Source: Pseudomonadota bacterium | GTDB taxonomy: Bacteria; SZUA-182; DTGQ01 | DNA: 10,462 nt | Direction of reading: 5' to 3' | NCBI GenBank assembly: GCA_030605265.1 | Contig: JAUWIR010000092.1 | Span: forward strand, 1-10,462 | Part shown: positions 1-5,637 of the stretch, piece after piece | Layout: each line of letters starts with the position of its first letter | How positions within the stretch are numbered: position 1 is the first letter of the stretch | The notes under the pieces: model-generated | Told to the model about the DNA's origin: nothing | Database searches by the model: none | The model's input: only the letters and a program-made list of their open reading frames with translations | Position numbers and translations under genes: made by a program

Positions 1-115
1 GAATACCCTCAAGGGCGCTTATAAATTTATTCCCGCAAATCCAATAACTTTCTTTCATAAACCAAGAGCTTTTTCCTCGTACTATTTTTTCTGCGGAAAT
101 ATAAAACCGAATCAA
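1..115 (-). CDS. Possible partial hypothetical protein cut by the left window edge
   Basis: On the minus strand a frame stays open from a possible TTG at 115-113 (ATG alternative at 58-56) to the window edge. The N-terminal reading is about 38 residues and includes KESYWICGNKFISALEGI. An in-frame TAG lies directly upstream of the TTG, so the frame is bounded. No strong Shine-Dalgarno is seen at either start, and I do not recognise the protein. Amino-acid composition looks more protein-like than the surrounding AT-rich spacer, but the piece is too short to be sure. It would be transcribed in the same direction as the LysR gene upstream of it. Confidence 0.25.
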   Translation of the reverse strand, partial: MIRFYISAEKIVRGKSSWFMKESYWICGNKFISALEGI

Positions 116-535
116 CTATTCCAAATTAAGCTTCATGACAGTAATGAAAAAATTCCTATTATTAATAAAAGGAAGTATCCTTCATTAAGAAATTACCTTC
201 CTTCACAAACCCTTCAGATTTTGGCTACTTCGATTATTAAATCCTGAGAAATACCTTACAAAAAAAACACTTCAACCCTTCTTCACCATAACCTCTTATT
301 CAAATAAAAATACAAAACCTTATTCAACATATAATTATTCGACATTTACTTCATTTATTTATTTAACATCGCTTATTTTGACATCCTTCATTTCTCAGTT
401 TACACTTTTTTATTTCACCATGAAGAACATGAAGAGTTTTTTATTTCTTCATTTCCTTCATGCCCTTCATGGTAATTAAAAAAATAAAAAGTGATAAGTG
501 TAAACTACTTTCCGTGGTGTATTAAAAATGCCAAT
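116..535. other. AT-rich intergenic region downstream of the LysR gene
   Basis: This 420-base stretch has no convincing open frame on either strand. Positions 116-396 are very AT-rich, with short runs such as repeated TTCA/CTTCA words but no clear element. Positions 397-506 hold the large imperfect palindrome listed separately. No tRNA-like or other structured RNA was recognised. Confidence 0.6.
397..506. repeat. Large imperfect palindromic element (GTTTACACTT ... ACCATGAAG arms)
   Basis: The outer arms are AGTTTACACTT (from 397) and AAGTGTAAACT (496-506). The inner arms are ACCATGAAGAACATGAAG (417-434) and CTTCATGCCCTTCATGGT (456-473), complementary at 16 of 18 positions. A T-rich loop of about 21 bases joins them. 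The intervening arm segments match loosely, with small insertions. It lies 30 bases beyond the LysR stop codon, so on the minus strand it could end that transcript, though no clean U-run follows the stem. CATGAAGGACATGAAG-type words are common as dispersed non-coding palindromes in environmental bacterial genomes; that comparison is from memory. Confidence 0.7.
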
Positions 536-1474
536 TTAGCCTACTTTTTCTCTGCTATTATTGCTCGTATTATTTAGTAACGATATATTTTGAAGTAAAT
601 AATCCTTAAAATAATTTATTAAAGGGAGAGTAAAGATTAATTTAGGAAGTACAATATAAAATTTTCTTTTAAAAATCAATTCCTTAATGGAAACATATTT
701 AATAAGGCCGTATTTTACTTCATCCACTATGGCGCAATAAGATATTAGGGAACATCCCAAACCAGCCTTAATACCTTGCTTGATAGCTTCAGTATTTCCC
801 AATTGAGCGACAATCATGAGGGTATTGATATCAATACCCTCATGATTGAGCACCTTTTCAACAGTGTCTCTGGAACCCGAGCCCTCTTCTCTGATGAGTA
901 AGGGCAGAGTTTGAAATTCCTTAATAGATATTGATGATTTACCGGCTAGGGGATGTGAGGGGGGAAGCGCCAAAACCATAGTATCATCAATAAGATCATC
1001 ATAATGAAGTTGTTGTATCTTGCTTTTTTTTCCCACTACGCCAAGGTCAAAAGATCCATTAAGGACCTCATTAACTATTCCCTGAGTGTCACTTATATGA
1101 GAACTGATTTTCACCCGGGGGTTTTCCGTGGTGAATTTTTTTATGGTTGGTAATAATAAATAGGCCCCGGGGATATTGCTTGTGCCAAGTCGAATTTCCC
1201 CTCTTTTTAGATTCTGCAGATCATCAATAGCCATTTTTGCTTTCATCTCAAGACCAATCATCCTCCTGGCATATTTTAGTAAAGATTTCCCCGGTTTGGT
1301 AATAACAATCCGCCGCTTACCGAGTCGATCAAATAATCTTGTTTTCAATTCCTCTTCCAAGGCAAGAATATGACAACTTATTGACGGCTGACTCAAATGA
1401 AGCGCCTTGCCGGCTTGTGAAAAACTTTCTACTTCTGCAACCTTAATAAAGGTCTTTAATTGTTCAAGGGTCAT
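536..1474 (-). CDS. LysR family regulator, selenium-metabolism-associated type
   Basis: A 312-residue LysR-type transcription factor of ordinary family length. The N-terminal winged helix-turn-helix (about residues 1-62) contains FSQAGKALHLSQPSISCHI, and the periplasmic-binding-protein-like effector domain covers about 88-300. Segments such as GTSNIPGAYLLLP, LNGSFDLGVVGKK, REEGSGSRDTVEKVL and LGNTEAIKQGIKAGLG resemble the LysR subgroup that accompanies selenium genes in Clostridia and Deltaproteobacteria; this is recognition, not a search result. It is the last gene of a co-directional set, 96 bases after the TusA-like gene, so it probably regulates the transporter pair and perhaps itself. 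The effector is unknown; a selenium or reduced sulfur compound is a guess. Oddly, no Shine-Dalgarno precedes the ATG, and a tandem-repeat patch begins about 10 bases upstream, which may have displaced the original leader. An alternative reading is a CysB/CysL-like sulfur regulator. Confidence 0.88.
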   Translation of the reverse strand: MTLEQLKTFIKVAEVESFSQAGKALHLSQPSISCHILALEEELKTRLFDRLGKRRIVITKPGKSLLKYARRMIGLEMKAKMAIDDLQNLKRGEIRLGTSNIPGAYLLLPTIKKFTTENPRVKISSHISDTQGIVNEVLNGSFDLGVVGKKSKIQQLHYDDLIDDTMVLALPPSHPLAGKSSISIKEFQTLPLLIREEGSGSRDTVEKVLNHEGIDINTLMIVAQLGNTEAIKQGIKAGLGCSLISYCAIVDEVKYGLIKYVSIKELIFKRKFYIVLPKLIFTLPLINYFKDYLLQNISLLNNTSNNSREKVG

Positions 1475-1484
1475 AATAAATACA

Positions 1485-1562
1485 GCTGTTAAGCTGATAA
1501 GCCGTTAAGCTGATAAGTTGTTAAGTTGTTAAGTGATTTTGTTAAGTTGTTAAGTTGATGAG
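1485..1562. repeat. Tandem repeat patch of ~8/16-bp units between tusA-like and lysR genes
   Basis: Three 16-bp units stand in a row at 1486-1501, 1502-1517 and 1518-1533. They read CTGTTAAGCTGATAAG, CCGTTAAGCTGATAAG and TTGTTAAGTTGTTAAG. After a TGATTTT interruption, a further GTTAAG-TTGTTAAG-TTGATGAG run occupies 1541-1562. Each unit is itself two 8-mers of the form GTTAAGYT. The array fills nearly the whole gap between the TusA-like stop and the LysR start. Confidence 0.85.
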
Positions 1563-1570
1563 CCGCAGAC

Positions 1571-1789
1571 TTATTTTTCTTTATAAAGGAAAAGAAGAAG
1601 CTCATCCCCTTCCTCTTTTACTTTTATGGTCCATCCCTCGTGCTCAGCCAACCTGCTGATATTATCACGAGAAGTACCTGTTTCCACAATCACTTCAAAA
1701 TTTCCTGTGCCAAGCTCTTTCATTTTCTTTCTGGTTAAAACAACAGGTTGAGGGCAAGAAAGACCCCGTGCATCAATTTTTTCACCCAT
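1571..1789 (-). CDS. TusA-like (SirA/YedF/YeeD family) sulfur- or selenium-carrier protein
   Basis: A 72-residue protein of the TusA family. These are small cytoplasmic carriers that hold persulfide (or perselenide) sulfur on one cysteine and hand it to a partner. The hallmark CPxP motif is present as CPQP with Cys12, preceded by DARGLSCPQP; later segments give the usual beta-alpha-beta-alpha-beta-beta fold. The start at 1789 is chosen because AAAGGA lies 6 bases upstream and the family begins exactly here. The same frame stays open further upstream, but only as a shadow of the transporter gene. It follows the YedE-like transporter by 20 bases, the classic transporter plus carrier pairing (compare YeeE/YeeD, also called TsuA/TsuB, for thiosulfate, and YedE/YedF). 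It is shorter than the two-domain YedF proteins, so I call it TusA-like and assign no symbol. Confidence 0.9.
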   Translation of the reverse strand: MGEKIDARGLSCPQPVVLTRKKMKELGTGNFEVIVETGTSRDNISRLAEHEGWTIKVKEEGDELLLFLYKEK

Positions 1790-1803
1790 GATTAATCCTT
1801 TCA
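1790..1803 (-). promoter_or_regulatory. Ribosome binding site of the TusA-like gene
   Basis: On the minus strand AAAGGA (1801-1796) stands 6 bases before the ATG at 1789. It lies within the 20-base gap after the transporter stop codon and decides the start of the TusA-like protein. Confidence 0.65.
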
Positions 1804-1809
1804 ATTTTA

Positions 1810-2880
1810 CTATAAACTCCTTCTCATAGTAAAGCCCATGGTAATACAGACGATTAAACCGACAATCACCGATGCCGGACCCCATAAAGCAACTCCTTTT
1901 GGTGTACTGGCAGTAGCAAAATTGTGGGCTATACCTGCCCCTGCCATCATCCCTAAAACAAATAAAGCAGCATCGCCATCTCCTTCCCCGGACATAAACA
2001 ATTGCCTCCCCGGACAGCCGCCGGCCAGGGCAAAGGCAAGCCCGGCCAACACCATACTCCCAAAGTTCCATATATAGTTGCTATGAGCAATAGGTTGCCC
2101 GACAAATCCCGGCTGAAATTGTTTAAATATTATATTCGTCAGAAAGGCGCCGAAAACCAGAGCAATTACCCCGGATAAAAGATAGGTGTCGAAAAAGAGG
2201 ATAAAATCACGAAAAGCGCCCATAGTACAAAATCTTGTCCTCTGAGCCAAAAACCCTATAGCGATAGCTGCTATGAGTGAGATGAATAGTGGCGCATGTT
2301 GTGCGCCAGGCCCTTTTTCACTGAGAAAGAGAGCGCCTGAGGGAAGCTTTGGAGAAAAAAATAAAAGCAGTAAGAAAGCAATCATAATAGAAGGAAAAAG
2401 AAAACCGACAAATTGGTTAGACTTGCTACTCCTTCCCAAATTATAGCCTGATTTTATAAATAGAACGCCAATCCAAACCCCGGCAATAAGCCCGGATAAA
2501 CCGATAATGGCGTTCCCATCGCCTCCGGCCAGACGAAGCAGCGCCCGCCATGGACAACCAAGGAAAACAAGAGAGCCGATCATGGCAAAAACGCCAAGGA
2601 TAAATCTGGCCATGGGAGCGGAACCGCCTCGTGCTTTAAATTCTCGAAATAATAAAGCAGCTAATAATGCACCAAGAACAAAACCAATAATTTCCGGTCT
2701 CATATATTGCACTACTGAAGCCCGATGAAATCCCAGTGCACCAATAATATCTCTTTCCATACAGGCAACACAGATACCCATATTCTTGGGGTTCCCCAAT
2801 TTCTGCAGAATAGCCGCCACCACCCCAATAAAAAAACCAACAGAAATAATCCCTTTTTTTGTTGTGAAAAAATGTCCCAT
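1810..2880 (-). CDS. yedE: YeeE/YedE family inner-membrane transporter, putative selenium/thiosulfate uptake
   Basis: A 356-residue, highly hydrophobic protein with about nine to ten membrane segments and an internal duplication. Paired motifs include GNPKNMGICVAC (30-40) with RTRFCTMGAFRD (214-225), and GCPWRALLRLAGGDGN (108-123) with GCPGRQLFMSGEGDGD (288-303). YeeE-type channels pass thiosulfate or related anions through conserved pore cysteines; here Cys37, Cys40, Cys109, Cys218 and Cys289 sit in those motifs. The MERDIIGALGFHRASVVQYMRPEIIGFVLGA stretch (41-71) is typical of the YedE branch annotated as a putative selenium transporter. It heads a set with a TusA-like carrier 20 bases downstream and a LysR regulator beyond, which supports import followed by cytosolic hand-over. 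A GGGAGG/GGAAGG stretch precedes the ATG. The substrate is inferred; thiosulfate uptake is the main alternative. Confidence 0.9.
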   Translation of the reverse strand: MGHFFTTKKGIISVGFFIGVVAAILQKLGNPKNMGICVACMERDIIGALGFHRASVVQYMRPEIIGFVLGALLAALLFREFKARGGSAPMARFILGVFAMIGSLVFLGCPWRALLRLAGGDGNAIIGLSGLIAGVWIGVLFIKSGYNLGRSSKSNQFVGFLFPSIMIAFLLLLFFSPKLPSGALFLSEKGPGAQHAPLFISLIAAIAIGFLAQRTRFCTMGAFRDFILFFDTYLLSGVIALVFGAFLTNIIFKQFQPGFVGQPIAHSNYIWNFGSMVLAGLAFALAGGCPGRQLFMSGEGDGDAALFVLGMMAGAGIAHNFATASTPKGVALWGPASVIVGLIVCITMGFTMRRSL

Positions 2881-2944
2881 AAAATACCTTCCCTCCCTTT
2901 CCGATATAGAAACACAATAGATAGTTTTTAGTTTTTAAAAGTAA

Positions 2945-3011
2945 GACAGGATTAACAGGATTTAACAGGATTTTTCTTTTTCTTATCCCAATTAATCTTG
3001 TTAATCCTGTC
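2945..3011. repeat. Palindromic ATCCTGT-family repeat, copy 1
   Basis: The left arm (2945-2971) reads GACAGGATTAACAGGATTTA and continues with ACAGGAT. The right arm (2985-3011) is its complement at 22 of 27 positions, ending TTAATCCTGTC. The loop is T-rich (TTTTCTTTTTCTT-like). Copy 2 at 9318-9390 has the same design and nearly the same loop, and a one-armed copy ends the RnfG-like gene. No inverted-repeat-flanked transposase is nearby. Confidence 0.85.
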
Positions 3012-3061
3012 TACTAAAAAAATATTCCAATAAGAAAATTATAAAATGCTATACAGGATTG

Positions 3062-3081
3062 TATTATTAATATTACTAATA
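3062..3081. promoter_or_regulatory. Imperfect 20-bp palindrome, possible operator
   Basis: TATTATTAATATTACTAATA is palindromic except for one mismatched pair. It lies in the divergent region about 180 bases upstream of the YedE-like gene. LysR regulators bind AT-rich dyads with T-N11-A spacing, so this is a candidate site for the neighbouring LysR protein. The sequence is low complexity, so the assignment is tentative. Confidence 0.3.
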
Positions 3082-3133
3082 GGTCAAATTATTTTTTTTA
3101 ATGAAACTTGCTTTTTTATTTTTCTTATCAATG

Positions 3134-3157
3134 AAAGTAGCCATGAGTGGCTATTTT
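3134..3157. promoter_or_regulatory. Short hairpin upstream of the histidine kinase
   Basis: AAAGTAGCCA (3134-3143) pairs with TGGCTATTTT (3148-3157), giving ten pairs including one G-U around a TGAG tetraloop. Only four T residues follow the G/C-containing part, so it is a weak terminator candidate at best. It could equally be an operator or a leader hairpin of the kinase transcript. Confidence 0.35.
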
Positions 3158-3259
3158 AAGGAGAACACACCGAAAAAGTATCATTACTTTACAATAAAGA
3201 AATGATTAATAACCTTTTACGATCCTATTATCATCATATCTGATCAAAAACCAATAATT

Positions 3260-4297
3260 ATGACGGCACAAGAAATCATTAAAGAAATTCTCGAACTTTT
3301 TAAATCCCTTTTCGCACCAGCTGAATTGAGTTATATTCCACTCACACAGAACAGTTCAGATACTATCTACCAAGATCAAATAATCAAAGAAAATCAATCT
3401 TGCTTATTAGTAGAGCACCGGGAACAAATCTTCGGGATTTTGAAAATCAACGGATCAATAGAAAAAAAAATGCACTCAGCGTCTCTTTTTCAGGGGATAG
3501 CCAAGTTATTGGGAATAACCATTTCAAACCTTTGTATAGGTGAAGAGATAGAATTAACCAAAGATGCCTTGCAAAAGGAAAACAGTTTACTGAAAAAGAG
3601 CTTGCAGAAAAAAAATGATGAATTCAGGTTTATGGAGGAAAATTTAATCCGGGAAAAGAAAAAACGAAGACAAATTGTAGAATCCCTTGAGAAGGAAAAA
3701 AGAAGGAACATCTCCCTTCTCGGAAATCTGCAAAAATCTGAATCTATTGACCTATTAGCTGGTGGGATTGCTCATGATTTTAATAACCTGCTGGTGGCAA
3801 TTTTAGGTGGCCTTTCTCTTCTAAAACTACAGAAGAACAACGATGAACAAGGCAATGACATAATCAGCAAAATAGAAAAAGCAACTATTCAGGCAAAGGA
3901 GCTGTCTCAACAGTTACTCAATTTTTCTACAAAAGGAACATTAATAAAAAAGCCTGCTTCTCTTCATGAAGTGATCTCGAATACTGCCTATTTTATTTTA
4001 AGGGGCTCTGAGGTGAAATGCGAATTATGTATCCCTGATAGTTTATGGCCGGTGGAAATTGATAAAGTAAAAATGAACCGGGTGATCGACAATCTGATTA
4101 TTAATGCTGAGCAAGCTATGCCTAATGGAGGAATTATTACCATTGAGGCCCAAAATCATATTATTGAAGAAAAGAATACCTTATCCCTCACTAAAGGAAA
4201 ATATGTAAAAAAGACCAGGGGGCCGGTATCCCGAGTGCAAATATTCCAAAAATCTTTAACCCCTATTTTACCACTAAAAAAGAGGGGAACGGGCTAG
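3260..4297 (+). CDS. Hybrid sensor histidine kinase, N-terminal part up to a frame break
   Basis: 345 residues as read in this frame. There is no membrane segment, so the protein is cytoplasmic. Residues 1-95 look like a small sensory (GAF/PAS-like) domain of uncertain type, and a charged coiled coil covers about 98-160. The dimerisation/phosphoacceptor helix follows, with GGIAHDFNNLL holding the phosphoryl histidine His172. The ATP-binding domain begins with the N box RVIDNLIINAEQAMPNGG (274-291). Homology stops at Lys318; the following 27 residues (TRGPVSRVQ ... KKRGTG) are out-of-frame translation. In the -1 frame from base 4213 the expected DQGAGIP (G1 box) continues at once into the next feature. 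This part alone lacks the G1, F and G2 boxes and should not autophosphorylate. No Shine-Dalgarno precedes the ATG, but it is the only usual start after an in-frame TGA at 3203-3205. See the frame-break entry for the alternatives. Confidence 0.8.
   Translation: MTAQEIIKEILELFKSLFAPAELSYIPLTQNSSDTIYQDQIIKENQSCLLVEHREQIFGILKINGSIEKKMHSASLFQGIAKLLGITISNLCIGEEIELTKDALQKENSLLKKSLQKKNDEFRFMEENLIREKKKRRQIVESLEKEKRRNISLLGNLQKSESIDLLAGGIAHDFNNLLVAILGGLSLLKLQKNNDEQGNDIISKIEKATIQAKELSQQLLNFSTKGTLIKKPASLHEVISNTAYFILRGSEVKCELCIPDSLWPVEIDKVKMNRVIDNLIINAEQAMPNGGIITIEAQNHIIEEKNTLSLTKGKYVKKTRGPVSRVQIFQKSLTPILPLKKRGTG
4207..4213 (+). other. Frame-break point in the kinase: A AAA AAG heptamer
   Basis: In the kinase frame the codons are gtA AAA AAG, the same slippery heptamer used by E. 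coli dnaX for -1 frameshifting. A -1 slip makes the next codon GAC at 4213, giving YVKK-DQGAGIPSANIPKIF and restoring the rest of the kinase and its receiver (total about 524 residues). An AAAGGA at 4193-4198 lies 8 bases upstream; no strong downstream stem-loop is visible. Against a programmed event, related kinases usually have about five residues between the Tyr-Val and the Asp of DxGxG, and only two remain here. A loss of about 10 bases (12 expected between AAA and GAC, 2 seen) is therefore the simpler reading. Confidence 0.6.
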
Positions 4298-4299
4298 GC

Positions 4300-4833
4300 T
4301 TGGCTTTTTGCCATTCTATTATCAAACAACACGGGGGGGCAATCTTGGCACAATCCCAAAAAGGAAAAGGCACTTGTTTTTCTATTTTTTTGCCCAGCGC
4401 ACATCAGGAACTTCTCATACCTGATGATGCAATAGAGGAGCAGTTCTTTTTTGGCCAAGGGAAAATATTGTTCATGGATGATGACAAAGCTGTTCGAGAT
4501 ATTGCTCAAAAAATCTTACTCTACTTAGGATATCAGGTTGAATTTGCAAAAAATGGTTCAGAAGCTATTGAACTATTTAAAAAAGCAATAAATTCCGGTA
4601 AATTTTTTGATGCTGTAATTCTTGATTTAACCATTCCGGGTGAAATGGGCGGTAAGGAAACCATAAGAAATCTGCTAAAAATTGACCCTGAGGTAAAAGC
4701 AATTATTTCAAGCGGATATTCTAATGATATTATAATGTCGGAATATAAGGCCTATGGTTTTAGTGGCACAGTGGCCAAGCCTTACGAAATTAAAGAACTG
4801 AGTAAGACCCTCTCAAAAGTAATAAGAGGATAA
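4300..4833 (+). CDS. Hybrid histidine kinase, C-terminal part: end of ATPase domain plus receiver domain
   Basis: The coordinates give the longest start-to-stop reading, but the first codon is TTG inside the conserved GLGLAFCHS segment, so it is not a believable independent start. Homology in this frame really begins at 4213, with DQGAGIPSANIPKIF, the F box NPYFTTKK and the G2 box GNGLGLA. After HGGAI the catalytic domain ends, and a CheY-like receiver follows at about residues 55-175 of this reading. It has acidic residues MDDD (59-62), the phosphoacceptor Asp109 in VILDLTIPGEMGGKE, Ser138/Gly139 in IISSGYSND and Lys160 in VAKPY. All receiver catalytic residues are present. Together with the upstream part it would form one soluble hybrid kinase that passes phosphate from His172 to its own receiver. 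No output domain is present. The intact downstream half suggests either recent breakage or real expression by frameshift. Confidence 0.75.
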   Translation: MAFCHSIIKQHGGAILAQSQKGKGTCFSIFLPSAHQELLIPDDAIEEQFFFGQGKILFMDDDKAVRDIAQKILLYLGYQVEFAKNGSEAIELFKKAINSGKFFDAVILDLTIPGEMGGKETIRNLLKIDPEVKAIISSGYSNDIIMSEYKAYGFSGTVAKPYEIKELSKTLSKVIRG

Positions 4834-4961
4834 GAACACCATAATCCTCATTTTATTAATCTTTCTGTTTATACTGATCGAGGAGCGGCTTACCTGGCCG
4901 AACTTGATCCATATTATGTGGAGACCTAAATAAAAAAGTGTAAACGGGGAAATGGAGGATA

Positions 4962-5048
4962 TACAAAATTGTTTATTATTTTCAACCAGATAAGAAGTAA
5001 CAATTTTGTAACTAATAAAATTACATTTTTGAAATAATTACAATTTTG
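4962..5048. promoter_or_regulatory. Inverted and direct ACAATTTTG sites upstream of the pilin operon
   Basis: TACAAAATTGTT (4962-4973) and AACAATTTTGTA (4999-5010) are perfect 12-bp inverted copies. A third copy, ACAATTTTG, is at 5040-5048, forty bases beyond the second in the same orientation. The third overlaps the candidate promoter. The arrangement looks like repeated binding sites for a regulator, but it could also be a cruciform with a 25-base loop. No binding protein can be named. Confidence 0.4.
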
Positions 5049-5055
5049 CTATAAA
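5029..5055 (+). promoter_or_regulatory. Candidate sigma-70 type promoter for the minor pilin operon
   Basis: TTGAAA (5029-5034) and TATAAA (5050-5055) are 15 bases apart, and TGC directly before TATAAA gives an extended -10. The spacing is shorter than ideal, and the implied leader to the first pilin gene would be about 160 bases. In such AT-rich DNA a chance match is quite possible. Confidence 0.3.
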
Positions 5056-5223
5056 TTCTTTCGATCTCCTAACCAAAGCATTCAAGGATAATCTTCGTTT
5101 CCTTAAAAAAAATCAGACAGTTACCCTTCAAAAAAAAAGTTTTCCAAAAGGCTTCCTAGTAGGTACGATTTATGCCTCCATAAAAAAATAAATCATAAAA
5201 TTTTTTATCAGGGGGAAAATCAA

Positions 5224-5631
5224 ATGAAGGCAATTAAAAAAAAGAGTTCATTAACCAATGAAAAAGGCTTTACTCTAATTGAACTGATGCTGGCCTTAGC
5301 TATCATTATCATTGCTGCTTTGGGAACAGCCAGCGTCCTTGTTCAGGTAGCCAAAAATATCGCTTTATCAAAAAACACCACTCTTGCTTCCAATCTTTGT
5401 CAATCAAAAATAGAAGAGGTGAAATCCTTTGGATATAATTTGGCCCTTAATAGCATTGAATATCATATTGATGCTGAAGGAAACTCCGGTGGTAATTTTA
5501 TTCGTGTGGTCAGGGTCAGCAGTGGACCAATCGCTGAAACAAAATTAATTAGTGTTACAGTATACTGGCGAGATACTACCCAATTGAAAAGAGTACAAAT
5601 GCCTACCATAATCGCCAACATAATATCTTAA
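5224..5631 (+). CDS. Type IV minor pilin, PilV/GspI-like
   Basis: A 135-residue prepilin. A short positive leader ends at Gly15, and the class III signal EKG-FTLIEL follows, with Glu20 at position +5 of the mature protein. The hydrophobic helix is about residues 16-44. Prepilin peptidase should cut after Gly15 and leave 120 residues. The segment LASNLCQSKIEEVKSFGY (55-71) and the late VTVYWRD (111-117) are typical of the PilV/GspI group, which joins PilW and PilX (GspJ and GspK) in the complex that starts pilus or pseudopilus assembly. AGGGGGA stands 7 bases before the ATG. It is the first gene of the pilin set and lies just upstream of the PilW-like gene. The C-terminal globular part is small. 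A single Cys59 is present, so it has no internal disulfide. Confidence 0.87.
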   Translation: MKAIKKKSSLTNEKGFTLIELMLALAIIIIAALGTASVLVQVAKNIALSKNTTLASNLCQSKIEEVKSFGYNLALNSIEYHIDAEGNSGGNFIRVVRVSSGPIAETKLISVTVYWRDTTQLKRVQMPTIIANIIS

Positions 5632-5636
5632 AAGGG
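5631..5636 (+). promoter_or_regulatory. Ribosome binding site that decides the PilW-like start
   Basis: AAAGGG overlaps the stop codon of the PilV-like gene. It is only 1 base from the ATG at 5638 but 7 bases from the ATG at 5644. Translation therefore probably starts at 5644, the third codon of the longest reading, coupled to the end of the PilV-like gene. Confidence 0.55.
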
Positions 5637-5637
5637 T

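Larger units (their letters stand above)
2881..3259. other. Divergent intergenic region between yedE-like gene and histidine kinase
   Basis: This 379-base region lies between two divergently transcribed genes and has no open frame of note. From left to right it holds the purine-rich ribosome site of the transporter (about 2885-2898, minus strand), the ATCCTGT palindrome (2945-3011), a TATTA/TAATA dyad (3062-3081) and a short hairpin (3134-3157). No clear sigma-70 or sigma-54 promoter stands out on either strand. An AAGGAG at 3158-3163 is followed by no start codon at a usable distance. Confidence 0.6.
4834..5223. other. Intergenic region between kinase and minor pilin operon
   Basis: These 390 bases contain no supported gene. 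The first 93 bases stay open in the receiver's frame after its stop. They include a less AT-rich stretch reading YTDRGAAYLAELDPYYVET before a TAA at 4927-4929, possibly a coding relic. The 18-mer AAATAAAAAAGTGTAAAC (4928-4945) matches the complement of 398-415 exactly. Then come the ACAATTTTG sites and candidate promoter listed separately. A small TTTATG-CCTC-CATAAA hairpin (5169-5184) lies before the pilin ribosome site. Confidence 0.55.

Noticed and set aside
1571..2071. Long version of the TusA-like reading starting at 2071
   Set aside because: Its first ~94 residues overlap the transporter gene out of frame and look like translation of a membrane-protein gene in the wrong frame. Family start and ribosome site point to 1789.
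4214..4245. Downstream stem-loop stimulating a frameshift
   Set aside because: The best pairing found is a three-base GGG/CCC stem, too weak to count as a dnaX-like stimulator.
5060..5223. Possible cyclic di-GMP (GEMM) riboswitch before the pilin operon
   Set aside because: Such switches often precede pilus genes in this kind of bacterium, but the conserved GEMM cores and the tetraloop-receptor pattern are absent. Only a small TTTATG/CATAAA hairpin is present.
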